From NCBI GenBank assembly GCA_010645155.1, contig CM021313.1:793207-857206 (forward strand): DNA of 64,000 nt, read 5' to 3'. Every line of letters begins with the position of its first letter. Position 1 is the first letter of the stretch. The notes beneath the pieces were generated by a model. The model made no database searches. It was not told the origin of the DNA and saw only the letters and a list, made by a program, of their open reading frames with translations. The position numbers and the translations under genes were made by a program. Source of the DNA: Tigriopus japonicus. Lineage: Eukaryota; Arthropoda; Copepoda; Harpacticoida; Harpacticidae. Of the stretch, positions 25,201 to 34,800 are shown piece after piece.

Positions 25201-27544
25201 CTATCACAATCACTTTCATGCGGCCGATGTCACTCAGTCGACACATGTTCTTTTGAACTCGCCAAACTTGAAGGTACGTAGAATCAAGGCCAACATTCCA
25301 AACCAAAGTATGACGGCTTCAACCAAACCATTTTCACCTCGTTCAACAGTGCGTGTTCTCAATGTTGGAAATCTTCGCCGCCATTTTTGCTTCCGCTATC
25401 CATGATGTAGACCACCCCGGAGTAACGAACCAGTACCTCATTAACACGAGTAAGTCATCTCCCAAGGGAGGAGTGTTCTGTCATGTGTGTAATACGGCTC
25501 ATTTCTCATGGAACAACAACCGCTGGACCCGTTTCAGGCTCAGAACTGGCTCTCCTCTATAACGACGAGTCTGTCCTCGAGAACCATCATTTGGCAGTGG
25601 CCTTCAAGTTGCTCCAACGACCCGGCTGTGACATCTTAACCAACTTGACGGTGAAACAACGGCAGAGCTTCCGAAAGATGGTCATCGATATGGTCTTGGC
25701 CACCGACATGTCCAAGCACATGTCGCTCTTGGCAGATCTTAAGACCATGGTGGAATCCAAGAAGGTGGCTGGATCCGGGGTCATTCGATTTGACAACTAC
25801 AATGAACGAATCCAGGTGCTTCAAAATATGGTCCATTGCTCGGACCTTTCCAATCCCACCAAGCCCTTGGACATCTATCGACAGTGGGTGGATCGAATCA
25901 TGGAGGAGTTCTTCCGTCAAGGGGATCGAGAACGAGAGGCGGGACTGGAAATTTCCCCCATGTGCGATAGATATAACGCAACCATCGAAAAGTCACAGGT
26001 GAACATTAACCTCATTTTTCAAAGGATCATGGTAGCATGAAAGTAAATGGTGAAATATTTTACTTCAAAATTTGTATTAAGAGTTGTAATTACACACGCG
26101 TATTTGCGTTTTATAATCGCTCCTAATTAGTAACTTAACTTCGTGATGAACTTGTCTTAAGTTACCAAACGGTAATTTGAATGCTTGAATCACCCATGTG
26201 CAAGTTTTAAGGTCACGCGGTCACGTCACGCACACACATACCTAAAAAAGGATGAATTTTCCAAGCACATGCGAGGAATGGCCTCTGTTTTGAAACGAAA
26301 CATTCTCTCAGGCTTCAGGAACCTTTCCAATCGTTCCTTGAGCAAAAAAAATCTACCCTATGTGATTTCCATATTTTTGGATTTCCCCAGTCGGTTGAAG
26401 ATACGCCTGTCAAATATTGCTTTTGTAATTTATTATCACAAGTACAAGGAAGTACTTCTCTAGTTTGAGGAACAAAAGCAGCAGTTTTCATTAGGTTATA
26501 GCAAGGTTAAATTCTCCTGTCCATCAGCATAATGTCCTTCAACTGTGGTCAAATACATTTTTTTGTAATCACATCAGTATTCTCAGTTTTTTGGTTTCTT
26601 CTTTGTTGTGGGAACAATCTCTGGAACACAAGATGAGCACAAAATGGAATGCAAATGAAGCATTCTGCGGCAAGAAACATGGAAGTTGCTTTTGTTTTAT
26701 GAAAGAGACAAGACACCAAATCTCCATGGCATTTGCAAAAACTGCAATCAATTGTTCTGAAAATAACCCTTACCATTTGTGACTTCAAGAAATCAAAACG
26801 AATTTGCCAACTTCTCGGCACAATTATTATGGCAACATACGGAAAATAGGATGTTGACAGAAGCTATTATACTCAAATATCAATGAGTTTTCTGAAGTTC
26901 TGAATGTAGCTATTGCATTGGAATGTAATGCGTGTCAGTGCAATTTTGAATGGGAAAATGGCCTTGACCACACTTCAATGTCAAAAACTTACCTTTGTGT
27001 GGCTAACCGACGAAGAAATCTTTCAGGTTGGCTTTATTGAATACATTGTTCACCCTCTGTGGGAAACCTGGGCAGACTTGGTCCACCCCGACTCGTCACA
27101 CATCTTGGAAATGCTGGATTGCAACCGTCAATGGTACAGTTCCAAAATTCCCCATTCTCCCACCGATCCCTATCAGGTACGCTCTCAATTGGTTATATTC
27201 AATGTGTCTTGGCTTCATGAATGAATTGAACCTGTGAATGATGATTGATGGGTTGGTTGAGAACTGATGACGCAGGGTTGCCAAAGTGCCAAACGTTTTC
27301 ACTCACCTCTTTCCAATTTTGTTAGGACGAGATGCGCGAAGAAAGCAACGAAGAGGATGACGAAGACGAGGATGAGGAATGTGAGGGTGGAGACGATTCC
27401 ACGAGTGGTGCCAATCACACTACGAGCTCAGGGAATTCGTCATCTTCAGAAGGCGCTGACCACGTGGATGAGAGCGGGAACATTCGGTTCCACATCACCA
27501 AAGACAGCCCAGTCCACGAAACCCATGGGACTAATGAGTTATGA
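7213..27544 (+). CDS. Pde4: cAMP-specific 3',5'-cyclic phosphodiesterase 4 (dunce-type), long isoform
   Basis: It hydrolyses cAMP to 5'-AMP. Exons by splice consensus and phase: 7213-7613, 8611-8928, 17584-17778, 21027-21125, 21521-21663, 22310-22422, 22516-22609, 22694-22950, 23020-23157, 24056-24157, 25109-25273, 25350-25449, 25538-25998, 27027-27176, 27326-27544 (984 residues). All junction phases agree. A Ser/Thr-rich N-terminus is followed by UCR1 with the PKA site RRESF (Ser about 274) and VTPFAQ, UCR2 ([24 protein letters not shown]), then the catalytic domain with the metal/substrate signatures HNHFHAAD (about 653-660) and HDVDHPG (about 693-699), the long ADMSKHM/DLKTMVE block, and a Glu/Asp-rich tail. 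The exon at 25109 also occurs truncated at 24465 beside an assembly gap; only the complete copy was used. The first two exons are least certain; the rest matches the PDE4 family closely. Confidence 0.93.
7614..8610. other. PDE4 intron 1 (long isoform)
   Basis: No coding signal was seen. The intron ends in a long pyrimidine-rich tract with TCTCCAG at 8604-8610, a strong acceptor whose phase fits the donor at 7614. An alternative acceptor at 8502-8503 (TTTAG) would add sequence to exon 2, but in a phase that does not fit exon 1. Confidence 0.5.
10876..11262. repeat. Inverted repeat, about 130-bp arms
   Basis: The reverse complement of 10876-11007 matches 11132-11262. The best block is CTGGCAACCATG(C/T)TGG followed by AAATCAACG and AAGATGGGTCTGGC. 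The arms are separated by about 125 bases. Both arms are open in the sense that translates ATMLEINxRWVW, but no protein family was recognised. The right arm stops about 10 bases before the mariner-type terminal repeat at 11272, so the two may be related or one may have inserted beside the other. Confidence 0.7.
11272..11859 (-). mobile_element. Tc1/mariner-like element, degenerate
   Basis: Ends begin CAGGGTGCACCACTTAAAAT on the left and, reverse-complemented, CAGGGAGCGCCACTTAAAAT on the right (17 of 20 identical). A TA dinucleotide lies immediately outside each end (11270-11271 and 11860-11861), as expected for TA target duplication by Tc1/mariner transposases. At 588 bases it is too short for an intact transposase gene (normally 1.0-1.3 kb between ends) and retains only a broken C-terminal piece. 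Confidence 0.8.
11400..11650 (-). pseudogene. Transposase C-terminal relic (Tc1/mariner)
   Basis: On the minus strand one frame reads NQPDLNPRT, resembling the SPDLNP signature near the last catalytic acidic residue of mariner-type transposases. After a frame change it continues [20 protein letters not shown], which resembles the family's segment of the form LKAAW..IP.E.VR. A stop codon follows the second segment, and a further SYAE...KSKG-like stretch continues beyond it. The frame change and stop show it is dead. Confidence 0.65.
13217..13669 (+). repeat. Promoter-like 250-bp module, copy 1 (interrupted)
   Basis: It matches copies 2 and 3 over its whole length but is split by a 201-base insertion (13259-13459). 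It keeps the TATAAAA box (13612-13618) followed by GGGCGGCGC, and the conserved downstream block GCAACCTTTTTCTCACTTGTC. The CCAAT-type box of copy 2 is mutated here. Confidence 0.75.
13259..13459. mobile_element. 201-bp insertion with 8-bp duplication and (CCTAA)4
   Basis: It interrupts module copy 1, and the octamer GTTTACCC occurs on both sides (13251-13258 and 13460-13467), consistent with an 8-base target duplication of the hAT type. No clear terminal inverted repeats were seen. It contains four tandem CCTAA units (about 13348-13367), the arthropod telomere repeat in reverse orientation. Confidence 0.55.
13682..13999. mobile_element. MITE with about 100-bp terminal inverted repeats
   Basis: The left end starts AACCTTGAACAAAATTTCA and the reverse complement of the right end starts AACCCTGAACAAAATTTCA. 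Matching continues through AAATAAGCGCCTCTTG, GACATAGTTGCCAG (GAAACATAGTTGCCAG on the other arm) and the GTTTTAAT region. The element is about 318 bases, non-coding, and nested in the foldback element. Confidence 0.75.
14649..14901 (+). promoter_or_regulatory. Promoter-like 250-bp module, copy 2 (most intact)
   Basis: A 253-base unit starts GGACAAGCTCAG and ends CTTATTCTATTG. It has an inverted CCAAT box (ATTGG, 14764-14768) 64 bases upstream of a TATA box (TATAAAA, 14832-14838), which is followed by a GC-rich GGGCGGGGC and a start-site-like region. This is the arrangement of a strong RNA polymerase II core promoter. The unit could be a solo LTR (U3/R) or a duplicated gene promoter. It lies just outside the right arm of the foldback element. 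No gene was recognised directly downstream. Confidence 0.6.
15283..15465. repeat. Minisatellite, 31-32 bp units
   Basis: CATGTTGGTGCTGT followed by a GTTCACGGGCCTCT-like tail repeats at about 15344, 15375 and 15407, a 31-32 base period. The repeats are bracketed by two related segments containing CCTCCCTGACCT...TCCTAATAGGG. No coding role was recognised. Confidence 0.65.
15478..15659. mobile_element. Short MITE, 25-bp terminal inverted repeats
   Basis: The ends are ACCGGACTCCATGAGAAGTG and, reverse-complemented, ACCGGATTCCATGAGAGGTG; over 25 bases they differ at three positions. The 130-base interior is made of imperfect CCTAA/AAACCTAA words, i.e. telomere-like sequence. It is non-coding and non-autonomous. 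Confidence 0.75.
15960..16450. mobile_element. Near-perfect palindromic foldback element
   Basis: Two arms of about 240 bases meet at a central hairpin (GCCCTTTTGTGGTAA / TTACCACAAAAGGGC, about 16191-16224). Arm blocks such as TTTCAATTTTCAGCTCAATCG and GAATGAATGAAC recur in inverted order. A second, shorter copy lies in a DEG/ENaC intron near 34990-35375, so this is a dispersed family. Confidence 0.75.
19332..20665. mobile_element. Foldback element with about 360-bp arms
   Basis: The left arm (19332 to about 19690) is matched in reverse complement by about 20308-20665. The outermost shared block is CGGTACTGAAAAAATCATAT; others include GGGAACAACTTTGA and AAAAATGAACCGATTAAATT. The arms are about 90% alike by eye. 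The 620-base centre carries promoter-like module copy 3. No transposase frame was seen. A single diverged arm also occurs at 2505-2790. Confidence 0.75.
19978..20227 (+). repeat. Promoter-like 250-bp module, copy 3 (box mutated)
   Basis: It aligns with copy 2 along its full 250 bases, sharing TGGCCTCTGG, TTGCTTCACTAAAATTCTACG, TTTGATCGAGCGCAGAACAAG and CAACCTTTTTCTCAC. The TATA box is degraded to CCAGAAAAGG, and the CCAAT-type box is changed. It sits in the centre of a foldback element, as copy 1 does. Confidence 0.75.
21664..22309. other. PDE4 intron before the UCR2 exons
   Basis: Contains a (GA)n microsatellite at about 22082-22099. The branch/acceptor region ends TTGTTTTAG at 22309. No other feature seen. 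Confidence 0.5.
22423..22515 (+). other. Pde4: Stop-free 93-base intron inside UCR2
   Basis: A GTAATC donor and TTTCAG acceptor bound this segment, and PDE4 homologues read ...NK|FKRML directly across it. The 93 bases are a multiple of three and contain no stop in the PDE4 frame, so retention would insert 31 residues within UCR2 without breaking the protein. Confidence 0.7.
23158..24055. other. PDE4 intron before the catalytic exons
   Basis: An 898-base intron in which I see no exon. Splicing across it joins ...EALDK to [13 protein letters not shown] in phase, the usual linker/catalytic junction of PDE4 proteins. Confidence 0.5.
24359..24583 (+). pseudogene. Pde4: Truncated duplicate of a PDE4 catalytic exon at gap edge
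   Basis: 24359-24583 repeats 25004-25228 almost exactly, including intron, acceptor and the first 119 bases of the exon, which stops at HAA(D) where the Ns begin. Differences are single substitutions (for example T/C in AATCAGG(T/C)CATC) and one T in a homopolymer. PDE4 has this exon only once, so this is most simply the other allele's contig end placed beside the gap. Confidence 0.8.
24584..25004. other. Assembly gap (421 Ns)
   Basis: A run of N inside PDE4. The sequence immediately before and after is duplicated, so the true gap may be negative in length (overlapping contig ends). Confidence 0.99.
25999..27026. other. PDE4 intron in the catalytic region
   Basis: A 1,028-base AT-rich intron ending TCTTTCAG. 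No feature recognised within it. Confidence 0.5.
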
Positions 27545-29734
27545 TGAGTCACAAGAATGACCTACCTGTTCCTCCTTCTCTCATCTCCATGCTTCTCCTA
27601 GACCCCTGCCTCAAAGAAAAAGCGCACAAACAAATATCAAAAGGCTCTTTCGAAGGGCCAAAGTTGGCTTGTTCTTCCCTCAATTTCATTCTTGAATGAA
27701 GAGAGATGACAAGCGTATTTTTACGAGCACTTACTCCTTTTCCGTATGTACTTACATAGTATGTGCGTACGTGTACTCGTATCTATTATGATGATTCTGA
27801 TATGAAATTGGGCCTTCTCTGAAGGCCAAAACTTGGACCTGGCTCCAAATTAAATGTGATGTAGGAGTGTCAATCGGATCACACCCAAGAATGATTAACA
27901 ACATAGAACAATGATAATTTTAGTACTATCCATCCATCCATCCATGTGAGCCCTTTCTCCTTAACCTTTGATGTTCATGTGTCAAACCACTTCTTCCTTG
28001 TCCCTCACTTTGGTATTCAGGCCTATTTAACGAGGACAGTACGCTCGGTTAACCCACAAAAAGCATCATAACTGTGATACTCTCATACGCCCAAAACCAT
28101 ATGATTTGAAACGAACACGATTCAGCTCCAGTCTTAAACCTAATCTGATTGATAAGACGTGTAGTAATTTCCGTCATTTCGGGGCTCATTTCCTCTCAAA
28201 TGTGAACAAATTCAACACTGGTTTCAATGGAAAATGCTGGGAGGAAATAGCTGTAACTCCGAACTTTCTTGACTGATCCTTATACCGTAATAGGATATTT
28301 AAAAACAAATAAACCTGATCATCTTGTGAACCCCCATATTTTACAAATCTTTCAATAACAGCTAGCTAGATACTATGAATGCCTCAATGAAGAAAATACC
28401 CAAGGAGAAATGAACAAACGTCTTCCATCATTTCATTTTCCATTGACTGACTCATCGAGATTCAAGGTGTTTCCAGGGTTCAGAAAAATGAAGAGCTCTA
28501 TTTTTCCGAGTGTTTTTCCGGGCGGGGTTTTGCTCTTTAATTCCCATTTCTATTACCGAGGTCCCTCATTTCGCATCTTTAAAAAAGTATAGTTCGATAC
28601 CGACAGTTCTGTGTGTGTGTCATGGAAAAATCCATAACATTTGATGTTTTTCCCAAACTGAAAGCTTTTTTTCGCACAAGCAAGGAAAATACATCCACCT
28701 TTTTTTGCAATTTTCATGTTTTAAGATGATTTGAAATCATGCTTAGAAGATCTTTTTTAAGATGAAGTGGATCTCAAACTTTTGGTTTAACAAGGAAGGC
28801 ACCGCGTCCTCCAGGGGGAAAAATAACGGCAAGGGCCCTTTGTTTAAGAACCCACAAGAGTAGCAAGAGGTGTTTTTCATGAATCATCCTTGGCTACCCT
28901 CAAAAGCCTCAGAAGTTTTAAGAAACGCTAACACGTCGAGATGGACGACGGCAAAACGCTATTCGGACCTTGAAAAAGTTAGCTCGTGTGTTATTATGAA
29001 TGCCTTTGAGGTCGAAGGGTTTGTTTTCGATTTTACGTTGGTGAACTCCTGAACTTGACATCCGAGCAAGTCAAGCATGAGGGTTCTATTCAAACTCGTA
29101 AGCATTGTACGACAATCCCATGGCACCTTGGGTCTGTGGTGAAAATCTTTTTGAAAGGACGACGAGCCAGTCCACCAACCAAGAAGTCAACCAGCAAGCC
29201 TCCCACCCACAGAGCAATGTCCTTTGAATGGCGTGTCTCTGTATGGTTCACTTTCCAGTACATTTGTCTTGATTTCGAGAGACCTGAAATCTAGCGGAGT
29301 GAATAGAGATCAAGACACTCACTTGCCCGCCAGTACGCAATTCAATGGTTGCCGCCATGGGGCCTTCCCTCATCACGATGATTGAATCGACTGCTCCCAG
29401 ATTCCGTCCAGGATTGCAGAATTGCGCACGTGCAACAAGGATAAAGCAGACACTTCAACAAGGAGGGTACTTAGTAACTAACCTCCCAGGATGGCTTTAC
29501 CACCGTCATGTTCATGACCGACAAAAGAACTCGACGAATGTTCGAGGAGGTTGAATTTGCTTTGGTTTTCGGTGGCACAGAGGGCGAGGGAGGGAGGGAA
29601 GGAGGGTGGGGTAAACTAACCATGTACCTCGAACAACAGGTAGTTAGTTGGTAGTTACTTAGTCGCTACTGAACCGTCCTAGATTGAGACTAAACCCTCT
29701 CCGAATCTCCAAGTGTGCTCTGAGGGTGTCACCA
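27545..29734. other. Intergenic, PDE4 3' region to LPMO gene
   Basis: The first several hundred bases are probably PDE4 3' untranslated sequence. Contains a short (CCAT)n run at about 27929-27945, a poly-purine (GGGA)n tract near 29580-29610 and an AATAAA-containing segment near 28307. No coding frame was recognised. Confidence 0.45.
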
Positions 29735-31526
29735 ATGAATTGGACCACCAGTGCTTTTTTGAGCCTCTTATTTTTAGGAGTGTTCGGTCCGGAATCTTCC
29801 GAGCAACATGCTCGTTTACTCGAACCCCCTTCGAGAGCTTCAATGTGGAGGGTAAGACAGGGTTTCGCAATCAATTTGCCCAAGAACACAAACAAAACTA
29901 AGACGTTGTTGGTTGCGAATGAAATTTAATGAGAAATCATAAATTTTGATTCTATGTTACTACCCGTAGCTTATGTCTGTTTTTTGTGAACTTCAAGGAA
30001 GACGAAAAGTTAGCACAATAATCGGAAGAGAAACAACTCGGCTTGAGATAATCGGTCAATTCAATCCCTGATAAGAGTTTGTTGACGTTGGATAGAAACT
30101 TTGCATATCATGTCAGCGACTCATCTTGATTCAATTTTGCGTGTCGGTAAAGCTATTTCCTGCACAAAAGAACTAAGCCGACTTTTTCAAATGAAACTTG
30201 GTACCTTTTTACCTCCAGGATGTTTCATGTCTCTGTTTGATTTATGATCTATAAGTTACTCTAAATTTAGTCCCAAAGGAGAAGTTTTGGCGTACCGAAG
30301 GAAGTACAAGAAAAGCATAAGAGACTCTTCTTTCTCCTAAATCGTTCTCGTTCTTGGAGCAAAGTCTTCTTGAAAGGAACAAGAATATTAATCTTACTTC
30401 TTGCATTTAATTACCTTCCCGACATTTGATTGCCTGAAAGTACAGGACACATAACAGAAAAAGGCAAAGGAAAAAGAAACGTGAGACTCTTACCTAGGGT
30501 TTCCTGCATTTCGAGATCTTTCGAGTGGGATGTCGTTATGTTCTACGTACCGTACATGTGTCGCAATGCATGCTTGTCTGCATTCGTTCTTCTCATTTAC
30601 AGGTTGGATTTCCCAATCCCAGGGATGAAGATGACAACCAAGGCTACTGTGGAGGATTTGGTGTTCAATACCACAAAAACAATGGGAAGTGTGGCATTTG
30701 TGGAGACCGTTGGGACGACGAGCCTCGACAACATGAAGCTCCTCATGGAATTTTTGCCAACGGCTTGATCACCAGACGATACAAACAGGGCTACATTATC
30801 CCCGTGGTAGTGGATGTAACCGCTAACCACAATGGGCATTTTGAGTTTAAACTCTGTCCAAACGACAACATCTTCAAGGACCCAAGCCAAGAATGTTTCG
30901 ACCAATTTCCACTTCGCACCTCGGAAGGCTACAAGTATCCCATTTTTGGTTCAGATGGGATTGGCTACCAACAATTGTACGTGGAACTACCTTTGACCGT
31001 GACTTGCGAGCAATGTATCCTTCAATGGACCTACGTGGCCGGGAACAATTGGGGCACTTGCGACAATGGAACATCCGGTATCGGATGTGGACCCCAGGAA
31101 CATTTTCGCTCTTGTGCCGATATCCAGATCCAAGCTCGGCCTTTGTTGACTCAAATCCTCAAGTCGAGTGGCAACTCCTCACCGGACTTGAACGCCAAAG
31201 AGGATCTCGGCTTTGATCGGAACGTGTTTGCCGAGGATCAAGAAGCAGCCTTGAGACGCAAGAAGCTCTATTTGCAGGCCATTTTGGCCAAAGTCAAGGA
31301 GATGATCCTGGTCACAGAACAAAGTGAATCAAAGAATGAGCAAGTCTTGGGTATGGAAAAGGGCCTCGAGAAGATGCGAGAGGAGGAACTGCAACAGAAA
31401 ATCTTTGCTCCCGCCAATGACCATCAAAATGATTTGGATTACGGTCAAGAGGACGCTGATCTCGCTCATTGGGACGATGGTGATCCCAATCCATGGTGGG
31501 CCAAAATCATTTCCAACAAACATTAG
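29735..31526 (+). CDS. Secreted AA15-family lytic polysaccharide monooxygenase
   Basis: A copper enzyme family that oxidatively cleaves chitin or cellulose; in arthropods it is linked to digestion or cuticle turnover. Exons 29735-29851 and 30603-31526 (346 residues, phase 0 junction). A signal peptide (about 1-24, hydrophobic core AFLSLLFLGVFG) is followed by H25-ARLLEPPSRASMWR: cleavage leaves His as residue 1 of the mature enzyme, half of the histidine brace. The second brace His is probably in APHGIF, after the Cys-rich block CGGFGVQY...CGICGDRWDD. Further family signatures are CILQWTYVAGNNWG and FRSCADIQI. Beyond the catalytic domain lies an unusual tail of about 110 residues, charged and partly helical, ending in an Asp/Trp-rich stretch. 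There is no chitin-binding domain. The substrate cannot be told from sequence alone. Confidence 0.88.
29852..30602. other. LPMO intron
   Basis: A 751-base intron, GTAAGA to CATTTACAG. No feature recognised; the frame reading into the second exon from 30430 is intronic read-through. Confidence 0.6.
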
Positions 31527-31894
31527 GATGAATCGTCACTAACTAATACTATTTTCTATTTATTTCTGTATTTATTCATTTAACTATTTATTTTTTGATC
31601 ATGCTTGCTAAAATTCATTTCTTATGTGCCAAAGACCTTGGAATACCTAATATTTGAGACCAACAACGTGTACGATGTCTAAGTTTTTTTACCTTGTATG
31701 ATGGATATGTGAAAGTCGGAGCCAGCAAACGTCGCGCAGAAATCACTTAATCCCACATCAAATGATCCAATAATGATGGACAGTGATACGTTTACAGGCG
31801 TTGTCTATCGATAGCAAACTGTGATCTAACGATAACCACCTCAGATTGCTCGTTTGTCAGTCTTTAATGTGACGTGCGAAAACCAAACGCGAGC
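31527..31894. other. LPMO 3' region and DEG/ENaC promoter interval
   Basis: A T-rich 3' untranslated region (TATTTATTT runs near 31555-31600) followed by about 200 bases upstream of the channel gene. Nothing specific recognised. Confidence 0.4.
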
Positions 31895-34800
31895 ATGAGT
31901 GGATCGATTGACCACGAATTCGATTTTGTCTCAATTTCCAATGGCCAAACCATTTGCCAAGTGAAGGAAGCGAAAAACCCAGAAGATAATGCAGGGATGG
32001 AGGATGAGGAAGACCCGTCAAGAGAACTCCCAAAGGTACGAACTTGCCTCAAAGTCGTTTGTGGAGATTCGTTCGAGGCTGTTTTTGGATCAATTCGTCG
32101 GATGGTTTGGGTGATGGCCGTGGTCATTTGTTGCTTCTTTATGATTTCTCAGGTAATTGAAACTGAAAAATCGTCTAAGGTATTTTCAGGTGAATCAAAA
32201 ATTAAAACACATTAAAGGTAAAAGCAATTTGCTCGTTGACTTGATAGGTTGGTTGACATGAACTTTTTTTTTGAAAATTTTGCTTTCAGTTCCAACGTGT
32301 TTTGGCATTGAAGTGAAATCGCTGAAATGGGGTTTGCTGAAAAGAACGTTCTTGCTTTCATTTAATTGACAAATTACAATGAATGTAATTGAAAAGCGGG
32401 AACGCATGTGGATTTGGACCCAAAAAATGCACTTTTTATGAGATAAAAATGGCGTTTAACGTGATGAAAAATGAGAAATAGGCAATTTTGTAGCACCTAA
32501 ATATATCTTTAATTTTGTTCATTCTCATTATTTTGCTATCATGAATTGCTTTTGTTCAAAACGCGATTTGCCTTTTATATCCATATTGTCCATGAAATCA
32601 TTCATTTAAGAGCTAATAGCATTCTCATGCAACTCTCACATTTGCAACTTTGTAATTATTGCTTTCTTTTTATGTTGAATTAGGTTAATGCTGTAAACCC
32701 AATCAAAATTCACAAGTCATTTGAAAAGCCAAGATTTTTCGGAAGAATAATTTGAGGGCAAAATTTCTAGCATTTTTTTCCGTGAGATTCAATTGCATAT
32801 TAAAGTTGAGGCAACTTTGAAGCTCCTAATACAAGTGAAGGGAGACCATGTCGATCGTTCCCTGTTTTCATTTCCATATTTTAAACTAGAAAATTGTATC
32901 AAAACTTGCACATCCCACAACTCTCAAGAACTCAATAATTGAACATTTTACAAGATATGGTTTTTTTTGCAGATTTTGCCACCACATTTGGTAAATCTGC
33001 GTTAAACAATAATGACTCTGTGCTAAATCATGGTATTAAAAGTACCGAATGTGCATAAGAAACTGTCTGAATTTATAATTTTTCGTCAAATTAGCAATCA
33101 TCGTGAAAATAATGTATGCCAAAAAAGGCCAAGATATGTGGTTTTCAATCAAAAATATCCGTTTACAATGTATTTTAAAAATATAAAAAAATTCCACTTT
33201 CGAAATTTTTTGTTTTCTCTAAAAAGTTTCTTTTTTATCATGGTTTTTCCACATGACTCCCCCTCCCTTTTTTGCTTCAATTAAAACCTTGTTCAACGGG
33301 CCATAACTCTTTCAGAGAGAACAGAATACCTTTCAAATTTGGAGTTGTTGCACATTTCAGATCTGAAATGGCTGAAAGGGAAATAATCGAATATTGTGTT
33401 AGCTTTTCTACCTTTAAGGCCAAAGGCCAAATGAAAATTTTGGGGTTCAATATCGGATCAGTGTCTTTGGTTTAAAGTATCAATGATGCACTGATTATCA
33501 CTGCAATTTCCAATTGTCTTTTCCAGATGTCTGAATGCTTGGATAAATTGTCCAATCCGCCAATTTCTACACAAACCCGAATCATTATGAAGGAAGAGAT
33601 GGATTACCCAGCTTTAACCATGTGCTACAAGAACTCCGATAATCAAGGATACGATCCGTTAATGTTTAAGCATTACAATATCACGCGCTATTGGTTAATG
33701 AATGATCAAACTCAAGAATCCACGTGGCGAAACTTCCCTTGGGGTGAGATTTCATTGAGTGAAGTCTGGGAGAACATCACTTATCCCGTGGTCGAAACGT
33801 CAGACAGTGTGCAATATCAAGGTCATAGGGATCACATCAAGTCCTACGTAACCAGTATCAACAATGTCGGAGGTGAGAAAGAGACCATCTAATAAATGAA
33901 ACGTTAAAACTGTCAAGGCGCAATTCTGTTTTATAAAAATGACCCTACTTCCTGCATCAAAGTAATCTGTCAAAGTCAGTCTAGTACCCCAGTTCAGTTA
34001 ATCGTATTCCAACAAGTGCATTCCATTAGCAATGAAAAATGTTGACAATCTAAAATGAATGTACGTCAGGCGAAAATAAAAGGGACAAAATAACTTGACG
34101 ACTTAGCAATTGGTGAAACATCATTTTGGAACATTGTAACTGAAATCTCAAAGTATTTTGCGCAATTATTCCAACATTGACAGTAAAATGAACCCTTTTT
34201 TAACAACAAAATTAACGAATTTATCAATTTTTACCAACAGCAAAGGAAGTTATTATATAACACTGATGTTTAAATTTTCATCTTGCCTTATGGAGATTGT
34301 CAATCAAGATGCCAATCGAAATTCAGAAATGCACGTGGCTTTTACAAAAATGATGTATTTCTTTTAATTGTAGGTTTGGACTATACTTACACGTTCTATC
34401 ACGATCATGGCCGATGCTACACCATAAGGCCGCCTAAAAATGTGGATAAACCTTTGCCAGGCGAGAAGTATGGTTACAAACTGTACTTTTACCTTCAGCG
34501 GTCCAGCAATGACAGCAAATTATTTGACGGAGAATGGCAGGTTCACGTTCACGATGCTGATGAATGGTGGTCAGGTATGGGATCAACATGAATATATATG
34601 AGTTTGGTCATGTAGACCCTTCCTTGGATCTTACTCCGTGAGTGACCGATCACGTACGTTCGTATTTCTTTCAGAGAATTCCCTGCTTTCGTACAGTCAT
34701 CAAGAGACGCTCTACGTCAAAACCGGTTACCGGGTGTTCATCCGGGTGACGGAGAGTGTCTTTAACAGCCTAAATCGACCTCAAGAGCCATGTGACGATG

